From assembly GCA_905250125.1 (NCBI GenBank), contig CAJNOL010000281.1, positions 62,001 through 126,000 on the forward strand: DNA of 64,000 bases. Reading direction: 5' to 3'. The translations under genes and the position numbers were made by a program. Below the pieces are notes generated by a model. It was not told where the DNA came from. It saw only the letters and a list, made by a program, of their open reading frames with translations, and made no database searches. Shown one piece after another: positions 54,652-64,000 of this stretch. Source of the stretch: Rotaria sordida (lineage: Eukaryota > Rotifera > Eurotatoria > Philodinida > Philodinidae). Numbering within the stretch: the stretch's first letter is position 1; each line of letters starts with the position of its first letter.

Positions 54652-56195
54652 CTTCTTCTTCTTCTTCTTCTTCCACTTTAGGATCTCCATTGAATGTTAG
54701 ACGAGCACTTCGACGACTACCATGAACAACTACTCGTTTAGGTTTCTTCTTTATTATTGGTTTTGTTACTTTAGTTACTGTTGTTTTCTTACTAAAATAC
54801 AACATCGATCTTAATATTAATCAAAAAAAAACAAACATATGAACAGGTGGAATAGCTTACATGACAGGTGTACCAGTACGTTTTTTCTTTGTTAATGTAG
54901 AAGCGGGTGTACGAGTACGTTTTCTCTTTGTTAATGTAGAAGCAGATGTTGGAGTTGTACTGACACCAAATAACCCTCCAAATGTTGTTGTAGTAGTAGG
55001 AGGAGCAATCAGCAATCCTTTATTAGCTATCCATTTTTCTCGAACTTCTTTTAATGTTGTCAATGTAGAAAGTTGTTCAGCAGTCAGTGTTAATGATGGA
55101 ATATTTGTTGTTCCATTTTGATTGTCTATTTTTAATCGACGTGCTTTAACACCTATGAAAGAAAAAATTGACATAAATCTTTTTCTATTTAACTGTTAAT
55201 ATCGTTTCTTTTTCTTTTCTTCTATTTACCTCCACTATGCATTAATTCATGAATACGTCGAGTAAGTTCAGCTTCATCTATTGGACCACCACGTAATTCT
55301 GCTTCACGCATTACTTCTTCATGTACTTGAGCTATCAATCGTTCAAGAGAAATTTCTTCTTTAGCGGAACCAACAATCACCGAAGCTAAATTAGCACAAT
55401 TATTTAATGGTATATATTGACCACCTGTTTTAAATGCAAGTGCCATGAAAAAATCACGATAAGATATTGTAGCTGGCTCACATCCAACTGTATATAGAGT
55501 AATACCACGTTCAGCAAGTAATCCAACACATTCCATGGGATCATGTCCAGATGGATCACCTATTAAAAAAACATATATGTTGAAATAAAAATTTATAAGA
55601 AAAAAATATTTTCTTTTTTTTTTTACCATCAGGCCAACCATCACCCATCGGATCTAGTCCATGAGGAGGAGCATCGGCAATAAGAATAGCTATTTTAACT
55701 GCATTTTTTCGCCATGTTAAAGTATGAACAGCAGCATGTAATGCAGGTGTCATGGCTTCAGGACCATCACCACCTAAATATTAGTTTTTTTTATTTTCAA
55801 CTAAAATATTGGATATTAAAAAAATAAAATAGCAAACCTCCAGAAGCAGAAGCTAAATCAATATTTGCTTTTGCTTGTTCAGAATCATTTGTAAAATCAT
55901 TAACTTGAATAATAAATGTACGATCCTGAGGTGGGTGATCACGATAAAGAATTAATGCAACATTCAATAAACATCGTTCACTTATAATAATATCTTGAAT
56001 AATATTTCGCATATTCTAAAAAAAAATATTCTTCATAGATAATTTTTATTGTTTATACAGACTAATACTGACCTCTTGAGCTGATTTTATATAAGATCCC
56101 ATACTTCCTGTAGCATCAATAATAAAAGCAAGATCCAATTCTGTAAGTGCATTAGATGTGGGTTCCATAGTTGTTGTAGAAGATGCTTCAGTCAT
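54380..56195 (-). CDS. von Willebrand factor A-domain protein with basic/acidic tail
   Basis: Seven minus-strand exons: 56195-56073, 56015-55838, 55773-55627, 55559-55230, 55152-54861, 54791-54596, 54535-54380; 1422 nt, 473 aa. The vWA domain occupies residues ~20-260. It has a MIDAS motif DLAFIIDATGSMGSYI (D-x-[T/S]-x-S pattern read as DATGS), then NVALILYRDHPPQ, GGGDGPEAMTPALHAAV, KIAILIADAPPHG and ITLYTVGCEPA. This is the intracellular vWA type seen in alpha-kinase vwkA and similar proteins, which bind partners through a metal ion. The C-terminal ~210 residues are low complexity: Thr-rich repeats (two copies of (A)STLTK(K/R)KRT(G/R)TP), a basic patch (KPIIKKKPKRVVVHGSRRSAR, nuclear-localisation-like) and a run of ~18 Glu. 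Likely nuclear or cytosolic; partner unknown. Confidence 0.85.
54621..54675. repeat. (CTT)n microsatellite coding poly-Glu
   Basis: About 17 tandem CTT triplets on + (GAA on -) inside exon 6 of the vWA gene, so length changes alter only the Glu tract without a frameshift. Confidence 0.9.
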
Positions 56196-57469
56196 TGTCT
56201 ATAATCTTAGTGTTAATGTTTAGGAAGGATATAAGCGTTTTTTTAGAATACTTCGTCTTTAACTTCGAATGTAACAAACACAGAACTCTACCTCGTTTAT
56301 ATACGAAATAGACAGACTACATAGGTGTTCTTGCAAAATGATTGAGTAATAATTTGTTGTTTTGTTTTCTATTCTTCACGTTGGCGTATGCACGTTACAA
56401 TCGTTGTGCAATACTCAAAGTTCATATTGTTAACAGAAACCGATTGTAATTTAAAACGAGTCTATCAAGAGGCAATGTTCTTATTCCGAATAGCCAGCGA
56501 AAAAACAGTCTATGCAAAATGTATATTCACATCGTTCATACCGCTCGGGTTCTTCTGCTTAATTCTTTTTTTAGCATCTTAATGCATAAATATTTAGATG
56601 TCAGTCGAATTCACGTATCCATGTGAGTGTGAGCACGCTCAAGTCGTCCTGTACCATTCACATCAACTGTTGTCGCTTAGTTTTCGAGTTGGATTATTTG
56701 TTAAAGATGGCACCACATAAATAGTTATTAGTTAGAAGACTAACTGATAGGAAAAAGTGTAGCACCATCTGACACAATACACTGAGACATATGAAAATCG
56801 GCTTTCTTTCCAAATGAAAGTGATTTCTTCAAGATTAAAAATATTAATTTAATAGATAAATTATGAAAAAACTTGGAAAAAAAGAACTAAATTGTCGGTT
56901 TTGATAAAAAATTGACGACATGAGTAGAAAATCAAATGGTTTTAATAAATGGATCTTCTTACTAATCTAAATTTGAGAATTTATTTGTGCTTCTGCCACA
57001 AAAAAATATGTTCCTTGAGGGATGATTCAATAAATTCTTGTCAGCGGTTTAAAGCAACCGAATTTGTTCTTTTTTATTAGTGGCACCAATGCAATATTAT
57101 GCGATTTAGAGCTCGACAGTTTCGAAAAAAATGGAACCGAGACAAAACCGTTGGAACTGAAAATTTGTTACTGATAACTGAAGAGCTGTTCACGTGTTGC
57201 TTAATCTAAAGTCGAATAGATCAATCTACGATTGGTTGGAATTTTAACAGAAGATAACCCTTGATCAATACTATTTATTTTATTATAAAGCGATCATTTT
57301 TGTCGACGACCAGTTTTGGATTTGAAAAAAAGCAACAAACAATTTTTTAAATATACCTAAATATAATGTATGCAATGAATCAAAGAGTATTGATTCACCA
57401 AAAGAATAATATTTTAATTTTGTTAAAGGACATGGACCTAAAAAAAATAAATTTTACAACATATATGTA
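56196..57469. other. intergenic
   Basis: No gene supported. A weak G/T-then-C/A fold-back lies at about 56622-56666 (GTGAGTGTGAGCACGC .. ATTCACATC). Confidence 0.3.
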
Positions 57470-58615
57470 GCAAATAATTATATAAAATTTTCCTCTGAAA
57501 GACTCTCCCAAATAATCTGGTTAAATCCAGGCATCCGAGACAATACTTAGACAATGCTTACCAGCATGTCCTTTTAACAGGAAAGTCATGGTGCTCGGCT
57601 TCGGTCACCAGATTATTGCATACGGAATCATTCCTGGCTTTATCATTTCTATACGGGAATACTTTGATGGCACTTTTTCGTACATTTTTCGAATAGACAG
57701 TGAAATTTTCACCTAAAATAATGCAATAAATTTTGAACTTGAAAAATGAAACTAAAGAATAATTAATGTATCTTCAGTAAAGCATTGTGGGAGACTATAT
57801 TAGTCAATAACGATTGAGCTGGTTTATCTGTACATGATGCAATAATAAAAATTTAATATTTTGTTCACCTACACCAGGAATAAAAAAATTAACACCAGTT
57901 TCTAATTATGCACATTCTTGATATATTATGTCCAGTATAGTTCGAAATAATTTTTTAGTTGGATGATTTGGTGTTGGTAAAACACCACCAAGAATAATAG
58001 ATTCCGAATATCGTCGATTTGGTAACGGGATTTCGTTTATCATAAAGTTATTGGTCATAAAGATACATGCTTGTTTTTCGTAACAGCACCATCAGTATTA
58101 AGTATCATAGTAAAGGACTCTTCTGATTTTGAATTTAGTATATGACCATATTTTTTTGCTTGAAGATTTTCTTTATAAATCTTTCGTTGACGTTTCATTT
58201 GCTTAAATATATTTGGCATGAGTAGCAAATGTTGAAGTTGTTCCACAATAGAATAATAATAAAATTCTATCATAACACTGGATTTACATTGAAAACATTC
58301 AGAACACTTCTGGTCGATGGCTTTCATACCACACGCGTTACAAATTTTATAACAAAACCATTTCGATGAGACATCTAATTTCATTTTTCTTTTAATAGAT
58401 TTCCAAGAAGTAGGTATATCAGGACCATTTAATGCTTTCAAAAACCTACAATATGTATTGATGTCACTGTTATTCTGTTGCCTTCGAACTTTAAAGATTA
58501 CAGCTGATGCGGCAACATCACTACGCGTTAATTGTGATCGTCGTAACAACGTTGACGTACATTCTAAACAAATGTATCTCTGTCTAGCAAAATGAGATGA
58601 ATTTCGCTTCGTCTA
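57470..58615 (-). pseudogene. DNA-transposon transposase-like relic
   Basis: Minus frame from about 58612: QRYICLECTSTLLRRSQL, FCYKICNACGMKAIDQKCSEC (Cys4 knuckle), EFYYYSIVEQLQHLLLMPN and SFTMILNTDGAVTKNKHVSL. The block INTDG-x-x-x-x-x-K..S is the hallmark of a tnp2-like transposase family that is widespread in animals, where it precedes a P-x-x-x-R-x-x..LLAG-type segment. Here a related segment follows in another frame: INEIPLPNRRYSESIILGG at ~58040-57985. The main frame runs to the stop at 58055-58057; later parts down to ~57470 are interrupted by stops. Inactive copy. Termini not found. Confidence 0.5.
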
Positions 58616-59571
58616 AAGTTGAATCTATCTAGATGCAGTTATAGATTTTCTGGTTTTGGTATAAATGGCAATTAGCAAATAAAACTTGTATATTTCAAAC
58701 TCAAAATATCCTCAACACATAACCAACTATGCTAAGATCTGTACAAAATCAAAAATAATATTTAATTTTACCATTTATTTTATCTCGGTAGTTGTCGTTG
58801 CCAATGCATCCATTGATTCAATACGTTCTGATTTGAATTCCTTAATTTCTTCGACTTTCATAGGTGCAGATGATATAGACTCTAGAATCAATAGTTATAT
58901 TTAAGAAGTGTTAAAAGAAATAGCTCCATATCACTTTGATTTTAAAATATTTCTTGAGATTGATTGATGATAGATGTCTTGGAAGTAATGAAATCATATT
59001 TTGATTGTTCTCATTTTTGTAATCGAGTTCGTTTTCTATAAAAAATTCTTCGACTCATCTTAAAAAAAATGAAAAATACAGAATTGAAAATTCTGCTGTG
59101 AGAAATTGAATCTTTGTTTGATGTGTTGTCAAACTCCGACATTATCTTGACAAATTCAGTAAGTTTAAGATGAAGTTATTATTTATATGTTTATTAACTA
59201 TTATGAATTGAATCAACAATGCTTAACCATACAACAACATGATCAAGCTGAATCTTGATATATTACTCATAATGAACAAATCGACAAAAACCGACGAAAA
59301 ATCAAAAATATACGATAAATGAACATCAGTAATCAAGTGCAATAATGAGTTTAACTGTAGATGAAATGGTATTAAAGTAACAGTAAAGGAAGAAAGACTT
59401 CAATGTATTACAGGCATAAAACAAAGAAATATATGTAAAAAATAAAAAGAAAATACTGCTCAATTAAATATTGTTCATTTACTTGACGACATATTGTTCT
59501 TGATTACATCACAAATGTAATATTTTATGGTTAGTAACAACCATAAGATAATGATCCTGTTGTTGAAACTT
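58616..59571. other. intergenic
   Basis: No gene supported; the 72-codon frame at 58686-58904 resembles no family. Confidence 0.3.
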
Positions 59572-61069
59572 TTAAAGAGAAGCGAGTTTATTGGCTTTTT
59601 TCTTGTTATCACATTTCATTTGATGACATTTACCAGAAATACAACTTGAAAATTCTGTTTTGGTGAATACAGCAGTAGGACAAACAGTTTTGACGTAAGC
59701 TAAAATAGATAAGATAATGTATGAAAAACTTTCATATATACATAAAATAAGTTCTCTTCTACTAATATTACATTGATATCAAATGAAAGTTATCTATACT
59801 AGCAGATATTGAAAACAAAATTTTCGCTTATGATTTTCACCTGAAATATTATCAATTACATCTTTATTACGAGTTCGAAGTGATGTATAATTTTCATATT
59901 GCAAATCTACATTCTTGAAACAAGCTTGTATTAAATTGACAACAATTTTTCTCCATGATAATTGTCCATTACCAGTTGCTTGTAATAATTCAAAATTAGT
60001 AAGACCTAACAGTTGCTCATACTAAATCGAAAAACGAGAAATAGACAATAAAAAATGCTAATATCGTATTAAAATTAACTTACATTAATTACTCTTGTTT
60101 TTGCTAATTCACTGCGCGTACCAACAACAGCCGACACACGGCGCAAATAATCACTTTTTTCAGTTGTTGGAAATGCTAAAATTAATAAAAATATCTTTAC
60201 TGAACCAAATTAATTAACAAAAAATAACTTACGAACGGATGTATGTTTCAATTCTTTCAATTGATTTTCCAGATCAAGAATTCGTTTTCTATTACTCTTT
60301 AATTCAAGTTGAATATGACGAGGTAAAATTAATTCATCATCCGCTTCTATATTATCATTGGAAATAGTGTCATTTTCTTGTCGATCAATTCCTGTTAATT
60401 TTGTTCGTTGTTGAGATTGATTCAAATCAGCTGAACATTTTGACGACCTATTATTGTCAAGGGAATCGTTATTAGAAAGGCTTACAATGATTGAAGATTC
60501 TGTAGTTGAAGCGGATGATTCAGGTTGATCATTGGTATTATTTTCATTAGGTTGTCGTTTCTGATTATCAAATGCATTTTGTTGATTGTTTTGTGTTGTT
60601 TTATCAATTTGAGTTGATTTCTTAACAATCACAATTGACGAATTTGTTTTCATTTGCTTTCCAGTAAATTCAGGTTCTTTTGATTCATTTTTTCGCTTTT
60701 TTTGTTCAAATATTGTACATCTCATTACTTTGTTATTGGCATTGGATTCGGAGACAATAGTAGGCAACCTTGTTGACTTATCAACTGTTAAAGAAGTATC
60801 ACCCCCACAATATTCTTCACATTTCTCGAATGTTTCTATCAATAGTCGTCAAGAAGAATATGATACAGTATACAAGTAAATATATAGTTTTATCTAATCT
60901 TACCTTTAAACAGGAATTTACCTCGAAGACGTCGATGTCTATCATTTTTATCAACAGATAAATAATCAACATTTACTTTCATTTTCGCGTTTTTTGCTGA
61001 GTGTATGCAGCTTGGTGGTACAAAACTTACTTCATTTCCACCAAATTTAACTACATACATTGGATTCAT
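59572..61069 (-). CDS. five-exon protein of unknown function (possibly BEN-like)
   Basis: Five minus exons: 61069-60904, 60835-60233, 60175-60084, 60021-59841, 59699-59572; 1170 nt, 389 aa, all GT-AG. The N-terminal ~55 residues (MYVVKFGGNEVSFVPPSCI..HRRLRGKFLFKG) look like a small beta domain of the sort found at the start of BEN-domain and related nuclear proteins. The middle ~200 residues are disordered, rich in Asn, Ser, Gln and Lys, ending in a short coiled coil (IQLELKSNRKRILDLENQLKEL). The C-terminal ~130 residues form a compact helical domain (SDYLRRVSAVVG, YEQLLGLTNFELLQATG, WRKIVVNLIQACF) and a Cys-containing tail (CPTAVF..CISGKCHQMKCDNKKK). The helical part could be a diverged BEN domain; I am not sure of it. 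Confidence 0.65.
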
Positions 61070-64000
61070 TGCTTATAATCTGGAAATAATAAATAGGTTA
61101 ATATCAATGTTAGATATCAGTTTTTATAAGATAAAAAAGCTAGGCGCACGGTGAACATCGTCATATAGCTATTCTTATTGTATCTAGCATGACAAACAGG
61201 TGGCTGCTGCATAGCCATGTGTATATAAAAGAATAACCTTTTAAACTCAAGGAACAGTCCAGAATATGATTGCTATTCTAATGGTAATTATTTTTAAATG
61301 TCCAGCGAATTAAAGTTGGTTGGATGAGATCACCAAATCAAAGTGGAGAATCACTAAAAAAACTGAATTTCAAGAAGTTTCGGCTCATCAAAATTGAATT
61401 GAATAATGAAAACTGTTTCGTCGCTAGGTTTGCTGAGAGAGAGTAATCAAAATTTCGATAGACTCAGAGTGCTCGAAATTATATCGAGTAATCGAAAGTA
61501 GTTGTCCGATGGGTTTTTCTTTTTCGAGTAGTCGGTAATTCGATGGTTCTCGAGTGGTCGAAATGTATCCGAGGAGCCGCAAATAAATGTCCGATAGAAG
61601 TATGTTTCCGAGAGGTCGATATTCGATGGGTACTAAGGGGCTCGAATGTTGAACAGAGCGACAAAAAAAAATATATATGTGAAGTTTCGACCACTCGTCG
61701 CACCCATCGTTAGCTTTTTTTTGTTTGCTTGGGTAAGTATAAAGAGCGTAGATGAAAATTAAATTAATTTGATAATCTATAAACAATATTAAATTGAACG
61801 AGATAAAAATTGATATTCTTATTAATTCAAATGATGACATTCATTTAAAATATTTTTCAATAATCTGAAATAATCAAATCAAAATTTATTGAATAATTTC
61901 TTAAAAATGATATCTATAAATTTGCATCTCATTTTAAAAAATCTAAACAACTACTTTTATTCAATTTAGAACGACAATATTATTTGATTTCGTAATCTAT
62001 GAAAGAATTCAAATACCCGAATAAAATTACAATGCGTTAAGTTTCTTTCAATTTTCTATGCTTACCAAAGTGTAGAAGAACTATGAATATTTAATTATCT
62101 TCTATTATTCACTTGATAATTGTTTGATAAGAATAATTAACATACGGTGTATGTGAAACTGAGCATAAAAAGAAGGAAACGTGTCAACGTAACATGACGC
62201 TTTCATAGACATCTAATCGTTATCTTTTATTTTTAGGTGTTAAAATAAAAAAAGATAAATTTTTTTCTAGATATACGCAAATGAATGTATGATATTATGT
62301 TTGTTGAAGAAATCAATATTTAAAAAATGTGTTAAACTACTCATTTATGTTTTTTTTTCATTTGATGTCGTTTAGTGTGAAAAGAAGAAAAATTTTCAAC
62401 AATTTAAATGGAAAGAAAAAAACCTACTTCAATGTTGTATTAATCGACACTTCAAAATTTATTCGAAGTAATGAAAGTTCTACTTTTTTTTCTCTCTTGT
62501 GGTAACATCATTAAAATCAACACATCTATGTAGGTTGTCATTATCAATGCGAACAAGCTTATATGAGAAAAGGTCATATAAATACCTACAATCGACTTTT
62601 TTTTTTCGTTTTGACATATGTTAGTCCGCCCTAGTCAACGTTTCTACCTAATATTTTGTTTTTCAGTTGCTCCTTTTCACATTGGTGAAAAGAACACATT
62701 GATTAGTCTAGAAAAACCTAGTTTGTAATTTTTAGTTTTTGAAAATGAAAATCAAACAGAATTTTGACAAAACATAGAATTTCAAATATCATTAAATAGA
62801 CGTGAAAGTGTTTTAAAGCTTATTTTTTTTCTAATCAGCTTAGCATGAAGAATCAGAAATTAATCTCTAAAAATCTTCTACATTAACGAATAACAAATAA
62901 TAATAATATTTGAAATTCTATGTTTTATTCAAATTTCATTTGATTTTCATTTTCAAAAAAATTCGTAGACAAGTTTTTGTTTTTCGTCCATATAAAGAAA
63001 ATATTTTGAATGACATTCACCTTACACATTCAAAATAAATAATTGATATAGGTCACAATGTATTATTTATTCTTAACGTGAGTATTGATTGTAAGACAAG
63101 CAATAACTTTTTTTTTTCATGATATTATTTATCGTTAATAAACATTGGAAATTCCTTCTGGATTTTGTGTAGCTAATAAAAAGAAAGAGAACAACCAACT
63201 AGAATATTTAATGATAGTACATAGTTAGCCATCTATTTTATTATTAATGTATATGTATTTTTCTTACTGGAAAAGGAAGTTCGGAAAGTATGTACGCTAT
63301 ATATTCTATCATTTGTTGTAAAAGAAAAATTTCAAGAATAATTTGATTATTTTTCTTCAAGAGTTATGTCTATTTTACAATATATTAGTCTTACTATTGT
63401 AGTGATGTTTCTTTACTATCGAATTGTTTTTTTGGTAATAATAAATTCTTTTTTATTTTTGCTGATATAATTCAATTTTGTGAAAATTGAATTATTTGGA
63501 ATATTGAAATTGGTTAATAAATGAAATATAAATGATTTGTTGCCAATAGATCAAAAAAGTATAAATTTGATTTAACAAATTATTTATTCATAATCATTCA
63601 AATATTGAAGATTTGTCTATTTAACGTTTAACTGTCAAGTTAATTCTACTTTTCAAAATATCAGTCAATTAGAATAAGTAGTTTTTTCTGTTTTTCAAAA
63701 TGTCTTTTTTATCAATAGATCTTAAGAGTAATTATTTTCTCTATCATATTATCAATGAATGAGAAAATCGACAAACAACTCGAGTTTTATTTTAATAGAA
63801 GTATTAAAAATAACCATTATTATATTAGATTGAATTTTCAATAGTATATGCAATTTGAAAATTCACAATGAAATAAAGTACTTGTAATGATTCTTTGCAA
63901 ATAAGAAGTATTTTTTTATTCAATCTCTATTTTCAAGGTCAGTTATTAGTTATAATCAAAACAAATAAAAAAAAATTACGAATGAGCTTTATTATCTTTT
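61070..64000. other. intergenic, repeats only
   Basis: No gene supported. At 61480-61650 a GC-richer segment repeats loose TCGAGTAGTCGAAA/TTCGATGG motifs; its minus-strand frames (61424-61840) are not recognisable. A fold-back at 62735-62965 is listed separately. The rest is AT-rich (poly-T runs). Confidence 0.35.
62735..62965. mobile_element. short fold-back element
   Basis: TTTTTGAAAATGAAAATCAAA..AAAACATAGAATTTCAAATAT (62735-62790) is repeated inverted at about 62905-62965 (ATATTTGAAATTCTATGTTTT..TTTGATTTTCATTTTCAAAAA). Arms ~55-60 bp, nearly identical; loop ~110 nt, non-coding. Confidence 0.65.

Noticed and set aside
61424..61840. 138-aa minus-strand gene
   Set aside because: The frame follows the TCGA-rich repeat and has no recognisable domain or splice partner.
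1..64000. CRISPR arrays, rRNA, bacterial operons
   Set aside because: No regularly spaced repeats, rRNA cores or ribosome-binding-site-led gene runs; the window is eukaryotic.

Overview
The window is animal nuclear DNA, AT-rich, with many very short GT-AG introns (about 50-70 nt) and genes packed on both strands between long stretches of decayed repeats. The gene content (oxytocin/vasopressin precursor with a full neurophysin, ABCD peroxisomal transporter, carnitine carrier, Tctex dynein light chain, NHL-repeat and F-box relatives, a bacterial-type GIN/DUF2807 secreted protein) and the degenerate GTGGGT-like hexamers point to a rotifer, most likely bdelloid (Rotaria-like). This is inference; no database was consulted.

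Layout. 1-226: last exon of a GNAT acetyltransferase. 227-1540: copy 1 of a dispersed non-coding repeat. 2358-3851: ten-exon carnitine/acylcarnitine carrier. 5257-7441: two decayed genes. 8510-9130: fold-back element. 9654-10950: decayed SLC49/FLVCR-like transporter whose four stops all sit at likely tryptophan sites. 12853-13327 (-): Tctex-type dynein light chain with an 18-nt exon. 13654-17851: ABCD half-transporter in ten exons, with two fold-back palindromes and a 100-N gap in its introns. 18662-19180: oxytocin/vasopressin-family precursor. 19546-21310: RING-H2 protein with a TA-flanked MITE in an intron. 22730-25965: repeats and a phosphatase relic. 27292-30446: ARM-TIR-SAM-transmembrane protein. 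30993-32165 (-): membrane-anchored EEP-fold phosphodiesterase. 32858-34653 (-): F-box protein. 36061-37430: coiled-coil and NHL relics. 39873-41327: intronless AdoHcy-hydrolase-like NAD-binding protein. 42476-42994 (-): F-box-family fragment. 43325-44056 (-): secreted GIN-domain protein. 45140-51044: MITEs, a gag-only LTR retrotransposon (46832-48691, minus) and a TIR element. 53030-53600: relic of a CRESS-type Rep helicase. 54380-56195 (-): seven-exon vWA protein. 57470-58615 (-): transposase relic. 59572-61069 (-): five-exon protein of unknown function. 61070-64000: no convincing gene.

The genes show no operon-like logic; they are unrelated housekeeping, signalling and lineage-specific genes. 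Two gene styles coexist: AT-rich intron-rich genes, and intronless or intron-poor genes with more balanced codon use (SLC49-like relic, ARM-TIR gene, AdoHcyase-like gene). Joining the exons described here gives open frames divisible by three for the carrier, ABCD, dynein light chain, neurohypophysial hormone, RING, TIR, vWA and 389-aa genes, which supports those models.

The most unusual features are: (1) a family of at least ten hairpins built from degenerate telomere-like hexamers, always G/T-rich arm first; (2) decayed genes whose stops fall preferentially at tryptophan positions; (3) a Thr4/Ile8 oxytocin-like peptide; (4) an ARM-TIR-SAM-tail-anchor architecture; and (5) foreign-looking genes (GIN domain, Rep).
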